From NCBI GenBank assembly GCA_027579435.1, contig JANBPK010001259.1, positions 1-34,113 on the forward strand: a stretch of DNA of 34,113 nt, in the 5' to 3' direction. Both the position numbers and the translations under genes were made by a program. Origin of the DNA: Candolleomyces eurysporus. Lineage: Eukaryota; Basidiomycota; Agaricomycetes; Agaricales; Psathyrellaceae. Under the pieces are notes generated by a model, which did no database searches, had not been told where the DNA came from, and worked only from the letters and a program-made list of their open reading frames with translations. The stretch's first letter is position 1; each line of letters opens with the position of its first letter. Positions 8,167 through 19,283 of the stretch are shown piece after piece.

Positions 8167-11100
8167 TCATCCGTTCCAATTGAACAGATCAAAATCATTT
8201 ACCATCCCACCATTACCACCCACACCACCGTCAACGCCAGCGCCACCCATCTGAGGAGGTCCCATTAGCCCAACGCCTTGCTGAGGACCGGGCGTCCCAG
8301 ACATTTGCCTCATGGGGTCCATTCCGCCAGCACCACCACCAGGCGAACCAGCAAACGGATATCCACCCGAAGCAGCTGCACCCCATCCTTGAGCGCTATT
8401 TGGCGGCGATGGAACCATCCCGGGGTTCACAGCTCCAAATCCCCCAGCATTACCCGTCGGGGACATTGAAACACCGCCTTGCTGGCCCATCCCTAAATGT
8501 GCGCCTCCTTGTTGCTGCTGCTGCTGCTGCTGTTGTTGTTGCCATTTCGCTGACAACCCTTGTTGAGCACCGAACGCAGGGCTACCACTCATAGCTCGAG
8601 CAGCCTGCATCTGTTGCTGCTGCAACAACATCCGTTGGTACTCCTCCTGTTGTGGTCCCCGCATCTGCTGACCTCCGACGACTCCAGCACCCGCGCCTAC
8701 TCGAGGGGTCATAGGTGATGGTGTCGCANGACCCTTCACCCGTCGGCGACCAGGCATTCCGAGCGATACCTTGCACTTGAGGATTCGACCGAAGGGCCGC
8801 AGGGAAGTCGCCCGCACCCATTCCGGCCATGGCGTTCTGGGTGGCCATCGACTGTGGATTCTGCTGCATCGACTGCATCTGCATCTGCTGTTGTTGCATC
8901 TGCCTCATCCGTTCTTGCTGAAGCTGTTGCTGTTGCTGCGCAAGGGCTAGATTCTGGTTCCCCACATTCATCCCCATTCCGCCGGCATTGGTGGCGCCTC
9001 CACCCATACCACCCATGTTGCCCATATTGGCCATGTTACCCATTGCCCCTCCTCCGCCGCCCATCCGCGCTTGCTGTTGCATCAAGAGAAGCTGCCGCTG
9101 CTGAGCCGACATATTCGCCATGTTCATATTCATGTTCATGTTCATATTCATATTGCCGCCAGCACCTTGCTGCATCGCTGCGGAGAGCATCCGTGGGTCC
9201 ATGGTTCCAGAGCCAGCAGCACCAGCGCCGCCCATCCCACCCATCCCTCCTGCCATATTCAGTCCCATTGCCTGTGATGACGAAGTTCCAAAACCAAACA
9301 TACCAGCGCCAAGAGATTGTTGAGGGACGACAGGGGATGAAGGTCCTCCCGCGTTCATTTGGTTCGGGAAGCCTCCCATATTCGAACCACCGCCTACACC
9401 ACCGGCACCCATGCCTCCCATTCCTCCACCAGCACCTGCGGCCATGGCTTGCTGCATAGGATTCTGACTGCCCCCAGCCATCCGGTTCTGTTGCTCTTGC
9501 TGCTGCTTCTGAACCATCATCTATACACGGATCATTNCCATCAGTCCAAAGCCGTTCTAGACTCAAGAGCGAATACCAAAAACACCAAAAAAAACGGNAA
9601 AAAAAAGAAGGAATTCGAAAAGATGGAAAAAGAGAAGGAAGCGCCAACTCACCTGCCATTGCACCATCTTCTGCAACTGCATAGGCAAAGCCATCGTCTT
9701 GAATCCGGGCACNCTCGCAATCATATGCTGCACAAACGGATGATTGGGAACCTGCAACACCTGGTACGCCTGCTGCATCGCCGGCGGCAGACTCGCGAGA
9801 TTGAAATTGCCACCTGGACCTCCTGCACCAGCGGGGTTGTTACCCATACCACCCGCAGCACCAGCCAGGTTGGCGTTGGGCATTCCGAGCCCCATCGCTT
9901 GCTGCCCTGGTTGTTGAGGTTGCTGCTGGCCGGGCATACCGCCGGGAGGCGACATCTGCCTGTTGGCTCCACCAGCGGCTTGCTGTTGCTGTTGCTGTTG
10001 TTGAGCCGCGGACCTCAAATTCATCTGCTTCGCCCTCTGCGCAGAAGCCATCTGCTGCGCCTCCGCCAGGTTCATATTCATCATCGCCGGCGTTGACGAA
10101 GAAGAGTTCGTTGGGGTAGGATTAGCAGAGGCAGGGGGTTGCTCGGAAACGCTGTGTGTCGGGCTCTGTCTCGTGGATGCTCCTTGACTCTGTTGACTCG
10201 CTGGCCTGGGTTGCTGTTGACCTTGCTGAAGCTGTTGCTGCATCTGTTGCTGAGGCGTTTGCGTACGTTGTTGGTGTTGGCCCATCGCAGCGTTCATGTT
10301 TATCCCCTGCTGACCCGGTACGGGGTGCTGCAACTGGTGCTGCCCACCCGCTGCCGACGCTGACGTTCCGTTCGAGATAGTTACGCCACCGACGCCGTTA
10401 TTCTGCTGCTGAGCCATCAACTGTTGCTGTTGCTGTTGCGTCTGTGCGGAGCTAATGGGTATCGACGAAGGGGGAGGCATCATAGACTTGTTCTCNCCAG
10501 TATCCCTCCGTTTGTTGCTGATGCTTCCAATAGCACCGTCAACCAGCGGTTCTTCAGGCCTTTCGCGTTTGAGAGCGGACGATATCGAAGGTGTGATCGT
10601 AGCGGCCATCGGGTTCGGTGGCACCATGCCGTTTGCGTTAGCAGCAGCACCGCCGCCGAGACCTTGGGCAGCTGAGGCGGCAGCTGGATTCCGTAGCTGG
10701 GCGGTCATCATCATGTTCATTTGCTGCCGTCTTGAGATTTCTTTGGCAAAGGCTACTGGGAGCTCGGCGTACAGCTGCCGTATCCGATCCGTTGACGCAA
10801 AGTCGACCGGGGGTGGGGGTTCGAGGGGAGGATGGGGAAGATTACGAACCTGGAGTGTAGAGGAAACAAGGGACACAGAGAGATTAGATGTGTTCGTTGC
10901 TTTAAAAATATATAACGACTTACAGAAGGCGAGGCCTCCATCGCACTGGCCAAGAAATGCAAATTTTGCTGCAGCCTGCTCGCGTATCTAAAAGCAAGGC
11001 AAGCTTGGTTAAAAAAACCGAACGCCACGAGGAAAGACAGAGACAGAGAAAAAATCAACAAAAGAAAACGTACTGCTGGTACCGCGGATCCGTGTTCGGT

Positions 11101-12302
11101 ATCCCTCTCGACTGGAAAGCCAAGCAAATACTTGAAAGAAACCATCAGCATGCACCCAACAACATGAACGAACGACCACCTACTTGAACAACTCTGCGTT
11201 GATTTCCAGCATTAACGCCGCCTTGGGGTCGCTTTCGGTCGACGTTGACGACGAGCCCTCGTTCTTCACCATGCCGTTGTTGACACCAAATCCACCCAGG
11301 GGTCCACCAGCAGCGAAATGGGACTGCGACCCGGTAGAAGAAGTTGAGGAAAGCGAGGCGGAGATGGCAGAGGGTGGCATAGGGGAGCCAGCAGAGGGCA
11401 CGTTTCCGACTACCAACTTTCCTGACATAGCTGCCATATCTGGATTGCCGATGATGTTCTGCCTGGCATTGCTCGCTCCCGACGCCGTCTTTGAAAGGTT
11501 CATAGCAGCATTGGCTGTCGAAGAGAAGCTACTGTTGGAATTCGTAGTCGTCGGATCGGCATCTACAGTTGTCGTCGTTGAGAACAGGACAGAAAGGCAG
11601 ANGGGGGGTTGGTACACGACAGCCAAAAACTCACCGTTCGCCTTTGACCCATCTTCCCCTTCCCCATTACCAGCTTCGCCATTCCCGTTCTCCATCGAAT
11701 CAGAGGCTTTGTTGTTCGAGTCTTCACCCGCAGCAGGCGATGTACCCTCTGCTTCGTCGTCATCTGGCGGTGGGGGCGAAAGCGGGCTAAGCGGCGTCGA
11801 CATCCTCGAAGAGGGCGCCTTTTCGGCACTATCGTCATTATCATCCCTCCCTCCTTCGTTATCCATACTCTCTTGCTGCATTCCTCCTCCTCCCTCTCCC
11901 TCCGCCGGCTTTGACGCCGCCCCATNCCCCGGGCGTCTGCTGGTGCTCCGGTTCAGGCACAGGCGAAAGCGAAGAGCTCCTGTGTTGCTGGTGCGGCTGT
12001 TCATTGTCCAAATCGTTCAATTCAGAGAGTGTGGGTTGAGTGGCATCGTCCGATAGCAAGGAGGCGGTGGTGGTTGGTTGCGGTTGCACCCCTCCACCAG
12101 CAGCGCTAGCGACGGATGTCGGGTCGGGGAAGGATATTGAAAGGCCGTCGACATTGTCCATGTCTGTAGGGTCATCGTCGACGTCGTTGAGGAACTGGCT
12201 GGGGTCAAACTCCTCGTCCTCGGCTCCTAATGAGGGCCACGGGAGGAGTTTGTGGTCTAACAGATTTTGTTTGGGGGAAAGATTTCGATCGAGATGGATC
12301 AT
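8167..12302 (-). CDS. giant Q/N/M/G-rich SSXT-domain (SS18-like) chromatin protein
   Basis: Model: complement(join(8167..9520, 9653..10849, 10924..10987, 11074..11130, 11184..11562, 11635..12302)), about 1238 aa. SSXT domains define SS18 in animals and Snf11-type subunits of SWI/SNF chromatin remodellers. The domain (about residues 338-389) only appears after splicing three pieces: MLEINAELF, then ICLAFQSRGIPNTDPRYQQ, then YASRLQQNLHFLASAME. The N-terminus is acidic (EDEEFDPSQFLNDVDDDPTD) and S/P-rich. The C-terminal 850 residues are low complexity: polyQ, alternating M-N, G/M-rich and N-rich runs, ending DFDLFNWNG, with a conserved-looking island NHPFVQHMIAxVPGFKTMALPMQLQKMVQ before the last intron. 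Ns at 8730 and 11926 each mark a one-base frame slip; removing one base at each restores a continuous frame. Other Ns in its exons are in frame. Assignment to SWI/SNF is by family; the domain call is strong. Confidence 0.82.
8509..8541 (-). repeat. CAG/CAA polyglutamine tract
   Basis: Eleven consecutive Gln codons (mixed CAA and CAG) in the last exon of the SSXT gene. Shorter Q runs are scattered at about 8935-8945, 9985-10005 and 10415-10440. Such tracts are length-variable between strains. Confidence 0.85.
9119..9154 (-). repeat. ATGAAC hexamer repeat encoding alternating Met-Asn
   Basis: The minus strand reads repeated ATGAAC/ATGAAT hexamers, giving an MNMNMNMN stretch in the SSXT protein. 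It is a coding microsatellite. Confidence 0.8.
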
Positions 12303-12737
12303 TTGTGGCCTGTGTCGGGGGGATTGATGGATAGAAAACGGGGAGCCGGTTGGCTAGGGGAGAGGCCGGCGATATCTGGGGTGTGGAGGACGTCTTGAAG
12401 CGGTTTCACGGTTTTTTACGTGGGCGTGGGCGTCGCCAGGTGGTGGTGATGAGACGGGGGCGGTTGGCAGCGGGGACGACGGAGACAAGGGGTAACCACG
12501 CTCGACGGCGACGACGAGTATATGCGCGATGACGACGGCCTGCTCAGGGCATGCAGGACGTTGACGGCGGTGAGCAACGTTCAAACGGACTCTGACCAGC
12601 AACACCGTGTGAACATGTCCCTCTGGGCGGAGTCTCAAATATCGCTCGTATTCATAGGCATAGGCTCATAGGGCATTTTATCGTAGCTAGAATACCGACA
12701 AAACATGTAGAATCGACTATAAAACGAGGCCAACCGT
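12303..12737. other. intergenic: SSXT-gene promoter and uL2 3' UTR
   Basis: Both flanking genes are on the minus strand. The left part should be the promoter and 5' UTR of the SSXT gene, and the right part, next to 12737, the 3' UTR of the ribosomal protein gene. I see no supported ORF or RNA gene. Confidence 0.4.
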
Positions 12738-13684
12738 CTAGACCTCCTTGACCTTGACGGTACCACGCAGCAGACCAGTCCGGCGAGCAGCGATGAGACC
12801 GACTTTTTGACCGGGAACGGCGGAGCGAGCAATGGTCGACGCCTTTCCGATGTGCTGGTGGTTACCACCACCGTGAGGATGGTCGACGGGGTTCATAGCA
12901 ACACCACGAGTGCGAGGCCAGCTGCAGGGGAGACGAGAGTCATCAGCATCCGTATTTCACCAGATAAATCAGTTTCAACACACTTGTATCGCTTGGCCCT
13001 GAATTTGTGGAACGCACGGCCGGCCTTCAACAGAGGCTTATCGATACGGCCGCCACCAGCGACGATACCGACGGTAGCACGGGCAGAGCCAGAGACGGTC
13101 TTCTTGGAGCCAGAGGGAAGACGGATACGGGTCTTGTTGTCGTCGGGGGAGTGTCCGATAACGGTAGCGTAGTTTCCAGATGTCCGCGCGAGGGCACCTC
13201 GGTCGCCAACCTTCTCCTCAACGTTGCAAACGATGGTACCTTCGGGGCACTGGCCGATGGGGAGGACGTTGCCGACAACCAAGCTGGCCTTTTTGCCGCA
13301 GTAGATGAAGGCGCCGGTGTGCATGCCTTCGGTAGCGATGAAAGTCTCCTTGCGGAGCTTGTACCTGTAGGGGTCACGGAAGACCACGCGGGCAAGGGGA
13401 GCACCACTGGATATCACACAGTTGGATCAGAAATACGGGTCGAGAGCAAGGTAACGTCCAATGCTCACCGGCCAGCGTCGTGGATGATCTCCTTCACAAT
13501 ACCGCGGATGTAGCCATTCCTCTCAGCGAAATCGAGGTTGCGGAGGCGGGCGGGGGCCTTGTTGTGGTGGGTGTGCGATTTGAACTAGAAAAACATGCAA
13601 ATTAGAGGTAGATTCAGCGACGGCAAAAACTGTAGGACATACGATAGGGTGCGAACGCCTCTGTGCCCTGATAACCCGACCCAT
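12738..13684 (-). CDS. RPL2: 60S ribosomal protein uL2 (L2/L8)
   Basis: Model: complement(join(12738..12921, 12984..13406, 13469..13584, 13643..13684)), 254 aa, exactly the length of yeast uL2. The protein is a core component of the large subunit near the peptidyl transferase centre. It starts [14 protein letters not shown], continues [19 protein letters not shown], and shows the diagnostic block [21 protein letters not shown], whose histidine lies near the peptidyl transferase centre in known ribosomes, ending RGTVKVKEV. All three coding introns (59-62 bp) have GT...AG ends and restore conserved residues across junctions (DAGR-GAPLARV; AKRYN-WPRTRG). The gene is divergent from ESF2, another ribosome-production gene, with about 700 bp between the starts. 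Confidence 0.97.
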
Positions 13685-13693
13685 GGCTTAATC

Positions 13694-13908
13694 CTAATGA
13701 AAGAGAAGAACGTTAGAGATTGTCCAAAGTCTTTTATGGAGGAGCAGATGAAGCGGAAAGAGACCAGTCGCTATCATCATCCAGAACGCATCCACCGCAT
13801 CCATCACCAAATCCACCGTTTTCTCTCTGGATTTCGAGCGACATGGTCTCCTAGGGTTGTCCAGAGCGTCTCTGGGAAGCATTTCGCGTTGCGGAGGGGC
13901 ATACTCAC
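13694..13908 (-). other. 5' UTR intron of the uL2 gene
   Basis: On the minus strand, GTGAGTATG at 13908 and TTTCATTAG at 13694 bound a 215-bp intron ending ten bases before the ATG. Long leader introns are common in fungal ribosomal protein genes. It contains a small perfect hairpin, CCAGAG-ACG-CTCTGG, near its 5' end, and a lone box C-like ATGATGA without a partner box D, so no snoRNA is called. Confidence 0.6.
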
Positions 13909-14415
13909 TGTCTTGACTGGCTTGAACGTGTGTTGAGGTCGGCGGGGCTGCTCGAAATGCTGCTCATCTGCAGCCCAAACAATAACAAAGCTTATGTAAG
14001 CAGATCGACCTCGAGGGAGGTCAGAGCTCGAGATTGGCTCGATGAAGTTGCGATGAAGAGCTTTGCATGGCACTGACAAAAACGAAGACTTTTCATCCCT
14101 AGAATCGTGGAAGAAGAGATAGAAATGACGCTAGGCTGTGGCATACAGCAGGTATGCAAGCTGTGTACGAAATCCCTCTATAAAACGCCTTCAAGCGACC
14201 TCTTTGAATGATACAAAAATTATCCCGTCTTGTAAAATCGCTCTCTGAGCAGATACGAGCGAGCTTTGTTGGGTTTTATCCATGTCCTCACCCCCACCAT
14301 GGCTCTCGACACCCTTCGACGGACGCGGAAAGGGGCGGCCCGTGCGCTGATCACCCAACAATTTCTGATTGCAGCTTTCCTCTGCTTTTCTCTTTGCAGA
14401 AAAACGAATTTATCT
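13909..14415. promoter_or_regulatory. divergent promoter region uL2 / ESF2
   Basis: This is the shared control region of two ribosome-related genes. A TATAAAA at 14179-14185 on the plus strand suits ESF2. A probable ESF2 leader intron, GTGCGC at 14342 to TTTGCAG at 14399, ends 16 bases before the chosen ESF2 start. ATGs at 14282 and 14299 precede it: after splicing, the one at 14282 reads a short frame that passes the ESF2 start in another frame and stops at 14424-14426, so it would be an overlapping upstream ORF. Confidence 0.4.
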
Positions 14416-15334
14416 ATGCATCATAAACCAGCAGACTCCGAGCAGCCAGAGGCTGGCCCATCCTCTCACAGGAGCCGCGAGTCTGACGATGACGAATACG
14501 AGGGTGAAGACGATGGAGAGGAAGAGGAGGAAGAACATCTCGACGGCCTAGGAGAAGGGATGGACCCTGAAGGATTCGCCGGGGAAAAGGTCGTGAAGCC
14601 TTTGACAGCAGAGGCTCTCGCAGCGTTCAAGGCAGCCCAGGACAAGGCTGGTGTGCTATATATCTCGAGAATACCACCTGGGATGCGTCCTGCAAAGGTG
14701 CGCCATCTTATGAGTGCGTATGGTGAAGTGGGGCGGGTGTATCTGCAGCAAGAAGGTATGTCGGATATTTCTCAACGTCGAATATAAACTCATGTTTTCC
14801 AGATGCTAAACGAGCGTATCTGAGGAAAAAGTACACATCGACGAAAAAGGCACATTTCACGGAAGGCTGGGTGGAATTCAAGGACAAAAAGGTGGCTCGC
14901 AGCGTCGCAGAGATGCTCAACGCACAGCCGATCGGTGGAAAGAAGGGCTCTCGGTGGAGAGACGACATCTGGACGATGAAATATCTGCCTAAATTCAAAT
15001 GGAACATGCTGACTGAGCAAGTTGGTGAGTGGCTCCGCATTTTGGGCGTCCTTCTCTCTCTAACTTTGCCGCAGCCCACGAAGCAGCTGTCCAGTCGGCC
15101 AAACTCAGGGTCGAGCTTTCGCAGTCGCGGCAAGAACAGCAGGAATACCTGCGCAACGTGGAGCTCGCACGGGTGCTGGACAAACGGGCAGAGAAAAAAC
15201 GCGAAAAGGGGGAGACCTTTGAGCTGAAGCGCCTCCGCTCCCCCTCCCCGCGTGCAGACAGGCGCAAACGGGCGAAAGTAGAGAGCAGTAGGCAGTCTGA
15301 GCTGGAACCGTCTGTACTGTCGAGCGTCTTCTAA
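14416..15334 (+). CDS. ESF2: pre-rRNA processing RRM protein, ESF2/ABT1 family
   Basis: Model: join(14416..14755, 14803..15024, 15075..15334), 273 aa. Esf2/ABT1 proteins act in the small-subunit processome in the nucleolus, needed for early 18S pre-rRNA cleavage. The N-terminus is acidic ([17 protein letters not shown]). The RRM-like fold spans about residues 79-165: [32 protein letters not shown], then [22 protein letters not shown]. The family-specific block [24 protein letters not shown] follows, then a coiled, basic C-terminus ([27 protein letters not shown]). Both introns restore conserved sequence ([24 protein letters not shown]). The start is uncertain: the frame is open upstream, but a probable leader intron ends just before this ATG. 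Confidence 0.93.
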
Positions 15335-15534
15335 ACAGAAATTGAAGCGGAGTTTGAAAACGGTCCTCCCTGGCAGAATTATAATGACCGCTCCTCATCG
15401 CCAACGGTCACTGCGTTGCACGACGTCAAAGGCAGGTGCAGCAAAAGCGCTATTTTCGAGGTCTGTGCTCCAAATATGCTCAGCCTCCAGGCTCTGACCA
15501 GCCCCTCTCTGTTTCTCGCTTTTCTCTGAAAAAG

Positions 15535-18500
15535 ATGTCCTCTTGGTCTTCCTACCCCCCGACACGTCGCTCCCGCTCCCGCTCGCCCCAGAGACCCCCC
15601 TTCAACAGCAGGGAGTTCGGTGACCCCTACAGGATGGATTGGGACCACGACAGGGACCGTGGCTATCCGTACGAGAGGGACAGGGCGCCCTACGACTACC
15701 GGCGCGGGAGGAGTCGCAGCCCGCCTCCAGATGAAAGTGCGTGTCAGTTTCGTCCCAGGCGNCCCCGTCTTGGCTAATAATCTCAGCAGATAGGAAGCGC
15801 CGTCGATCCATGTCGCCCTACGAGCGAGACCGCTACGAGCCCCGCCCGCGTCACAACGATGATTACGGTTCGCCCATCCTGATTCCTAGGCGCCTACCCA
15901 GCACTGACCATGCATCCGCAGACACGCATTCCCGTGGCTATGGCGGCTACTCGCCCCGGAGGGGCCATGTCCCACCTCCATACCCTCCCTCAAGACGCCC
16001 ACCCCCCGACCCGCACACATTCGACTACCCAGCGACCCTGAAGCAGTATGCCGAGTGGTTCCGCTACTTTTTCCCCCAGCAGGCGACTGAAGAAGACAAT
16101 GCTGACAAGGCTGCCGAACAAGAGGCTGGGGACGGTTCAAAGCCCCGCAATGGCATCAAGAGCCGCTGGGAAAAGTACAAGAAAGAGTTCGCCGCTAATC
16201 AGGTCAGCATCCGCCCCCTTTTTTCTCTTCTTGCATGTACAATGTTTATTTGCCTTAATATCGACATTTTATTCATCATGGAACGCCGTTCGCTGAAACT
16301 TTCATCATTTTCCGTATTTCATTGCAGCTTCAATTGATGTTTGACCATCACAAAAAGTCGCCCTGGTTTTCGGAAAAGTACGATCCATCGCCCGAGTGTC
16401 AGGCGCTACGCACGCGGGTTAGGAAGGAAGGGTGGAAGGGACGTCTGCAGGGGTTCCTTCTAGATCTAGAGTCTGGAAAGTTTGACCCGGATCTGAATGA
16501 AAACACCCAAGAGCAACCCCCACCTCCCTCTCCTCCGAAGGAGCAGCAGAATTTGAATGGTGACTCCTCGACTGACCCCAATGGCAATGCAGCTGCTTCT
16601 GGTGACGACAAGCCTAGTGGTGGTGACGACGACATGCAGTTCAACGTCGAGGCTGATGAGGAGCCTGCGGATGATTCGCGTCCAGAGACCAATGGGAAGG
16701 GACAGTCCAGCGGAAGGAAGCAGCAGCAGTCGAGTGGTGATAATCGCGGAGAAGAGATTTCTGTCCCCACCGAAGGCAACCAAGTCATGATCAGGACGAT
16801 TCCTCCTGATATTGGACGTGTCAAGCTCGAAGAAGTGGGTTCCCGTTTCGTTTCTTCCATACACGAGTTCGAGTATTTATTGGGAATTTTTTTTTTGTAG
16901 TTGTGTGCCAAGATTCCGGGATTCGTGTACCTTGCTTTGGGTGACCCATTGCAAAAGCGCAATTTCTATCGAGCTGGCTGGATTCGTTTCCGAGATGAAG
17001 CCGACATGCCAGCTGTGTTGAACGAATTGAGTGAGAAGAAGGTGCGTCGTGGCTTGTCTTCTATCTCTCGATCAGCCCCGTTTAATGTTCTTATCACGTC
17101 CTTGACAGATTGAGGGGTTCAAATTACATGTTACGCATATGATTAAGCCGTTCGTGAACCGAATCCGGTATACGCCTGAGGTTGCCTCGCGCCCGGAGAG
17201 ATTGGAGAAAGATCTGGGAAATGCGAAGAAGCTTGCTGCGATACTCGAGGATGATGCTGCGAGATTGAGAATTGCGAAAGTGCAGCCTGCTGGGAGTTCT
17301 ACCGCCACTACCAAGACTGGCGAAGAGGATACTCAAGGCGACACGAGCATGTCGTCGGCTGTCGAAGCAGCGGTAGAGGAAGACGAGCCTGAGCCGAAGG
17401 AGAATGGGAGTGAGGCTGTTGAGAGGAGGATTGAGAAGGTCATGTCGGAGCTGCGGGATCAAGGGCTGGTTGATGTCAATAACGAGAAGGAGTATGAGGA
17501 GAGAAAGGTTCGTTTATTTCTTGATTTCCCCCTTCCGCTCGTTTTCGATGGACGATCGCTCATGTGGCNTTTTTTTGATTGTAGACGGTCGTGGCTTTGG
17601 ATTTGTATCTCGCGTACCTACGTGCTGCCTTCAACACGTGCTATTATTGCTCTGTTACAACTGACCATGTCGAAGAGCTTCAGCGGAAGTGTATCAAGCA
17701 CATCCGCAAGCCGTTGCCCAAGCCATCAGCATCTTCGGAAGAGCAGAAGCCTGTAGCAGCTGAGATGAAGATGGAGACTGAGTCGTCTGCGAAGGAAGAA
17801 GCAAAGGAAGAAGGTGGCGACAAGCAAGCCGATGGCCAGAAAGACAAGGAGAAGGAGAAGGAGAAGGAGAAGGAGAAGAAGGATAGTGCTAGTAAAGGTG
17901 GCAAGGAGCGACACAACGGCGAGTTTCCTTTGTTTGCTATGGAAAAAGCTAGTTCTGACTTTTTTATCCAGATGATCGTTGGCTTGAATGGCTGGACTCG
18001 AAGCTCGCTTTACTCATCAGTCGCGAGGAAGTCGACCCTCGAGAGTATGGCGGCAAGTCCTACGACGAGTGCGTTTTCATTGACTATTTAGCGACCTTTC
18101 ACTCACGATCTCTGTAGGGAACTTACGAAGGCCGTAGAGCCGCATATCAAGCAAGAAGATGAGGGCAAGTTCAGATGTAAGACATGTCAAAAGCTTTTCA
18201 AAGCCACTTCTTTCGTCGAGAAGCACATTTCGAACAAGCACGGTGAACTGGTGAAATCACTCGATGAGGTGCGCAGACATCGTGTCTCGCTTCTGATGAT
18301 ATTATAACGCTATCACGCAGGTCCCGTACTTCAACAACTTTGCCCTTGATCCTCACCGTATCCAGCCATTTGCACACCCACCTCCGAACAGCGGAAACAC
18401 CAACAGCCAGCCACCGCCTCAAGCCTTTGGCATTCAAGGCCCTCCGTCCTATCACGCAGGTGGTGATCCTCGTGGGTTTTACCCACCATATGGCTCATAC

Positions 18501-18995
18501 CCTCCCCCACCCTATCATAACGGACATTGGGACTACCCTCCGTATATGCATATACCTCCGATGTATCTCGCCGCCAATTCAATGCAACCGATGCCGCGAG
18601 ATGACCGGGGTGGCCGACGACTTAGTGACCGGTTAGGTGGATTTGCAGAGGGGGGGCGCACTGCCTAGCGCAGCTGGATTGCCGGCCAAACCCTTGCCTG
18701 CTGCGCTTGATCAACCTTTGAGCGCAGGAGGTGGTGGCGCTGGTGCTGGTGAAAGAGGCGGCAGGAGGAATGGGGGTGGGAGGAACGGTGCTGGTGGTGC
18801 TGGTGGTGCTGGTGGACCTCCACCCCCACCACCCCCTGATGCCAAAGAAGATCCTCGTGCTGCTGCTGGGCGACGTGTGAGTTATCACGATATGGATTTG
18901 GTTGCTGAGGTGTGTTTGTTTCCTTTCCTTTCGTGTCATCGGCGTGATTTGTGCTGACTCCTGGCTTGCAGGGTGATGTGGAGCTGTCGTACTGA
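15535..18995 (+). CDS. ARS2: ARS2/SERRATE nuclear RNA-processing adaptor
   Basis: Model: join(15535..15736, 15787..16202, 16328..16834, 16901..17041, 17109..17507, 17585..17891, 17972..18068, 18118..18268, 18321..18909, 18972..18995), about 943 aa after removing one base from a G7 run. ARS2 binds the nuclear cap-binding complex and routes Pol II transcripts to processing, export or decay. Landmarks: R/S/D-rich N-terminus (RSRSRSPQRPP); conserved block FDYPATLKQYAEWFRYFFP; HHKKSPWFSEKYDPSPEC; a long acidic insert; RRM-like LGDPLQKRNFYRAGWIRFR; EERK-TVVALDLYLAYLRAAFNTCYYC; DRWLEWLDSKLALLISREEVDP; the C2H2 finger CKTCQKLFKATSFVEKH (C-x2-C-x12-H-x4-H); P/G/Y-rich tail ending GDVELSY. As sequenced, the frame stops at 18668 because the G run at 18650-18656 is one base too long. 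Least certain splice: the donor at 17892. Confidence 0.92.
17846..17881 (+). repeat. GAGAAG hexamer microsatellite in ARS2
   Basis: Near-perfect repeated GAGAAG units encode an alternating KEKEKEKEKE stretch in a charged linker just before a splice donor. It is a slippage-prone coding repeat. Confidence 0.8.
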
Positions 18996-19283
18996 TGAAA
19001 ATTCATTGTATTTACTCGGTCTCATTTTCCTAGTTGCTGTTGTACATAGTCATTTTTTTGTCCATGGCGTCCTTGCGTTTCGTTTTGAGAATTTAACATA
19101 TTTCTTGTGATGTTTAAGGGACTATTTGTGCGAGTTTGCTGCAAGTCCTTTGATCGAAACTGGCAGCGCTTCTCGCTCAGGTCAGGCTCATACCACCAGC
19201 ATTCTCGCGTCTCCTCTGCGTCCTCCAGGCCCATTGCTCGTTCCCCACCGCGTCTGGAACGTATATACCGCCGTACCCTGGCG
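18996..19283. promoter_or_regulatory. intergenic between ARS2 and SSK1
   Basis: This tandem (head-to-tail) spacer must hold the ARS2 3' end and the SSK1 promoter. The SSK1 frame is open back to an ATG at 19107, so the true leader could be shorter. No clear element stands out. Confidence 0.35.

Noticed and set aside
8854..9459. Long plus-strand frames over the SSXT gene (201 aa and others)
   Set aside because: They are antisense reads of Q/M/G-rich coding repeats; repeat codons such as CAG/CAA stay open in several frames.
11184..12056. 290-codon plus-strand frame
   Set aside because: Antisense to exons 1 and 2 of the SSXT gene; the minus-strand reading carries the conserved SSXT entry MLEINAELF and proper introns.
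13694..13908. Possible C/D snoRNA in the uL2 leader intron (ATGATGA box C-like)
   Set aside because: No CTGA box D follows at a suitable distance and no terminal stem pairs around it.
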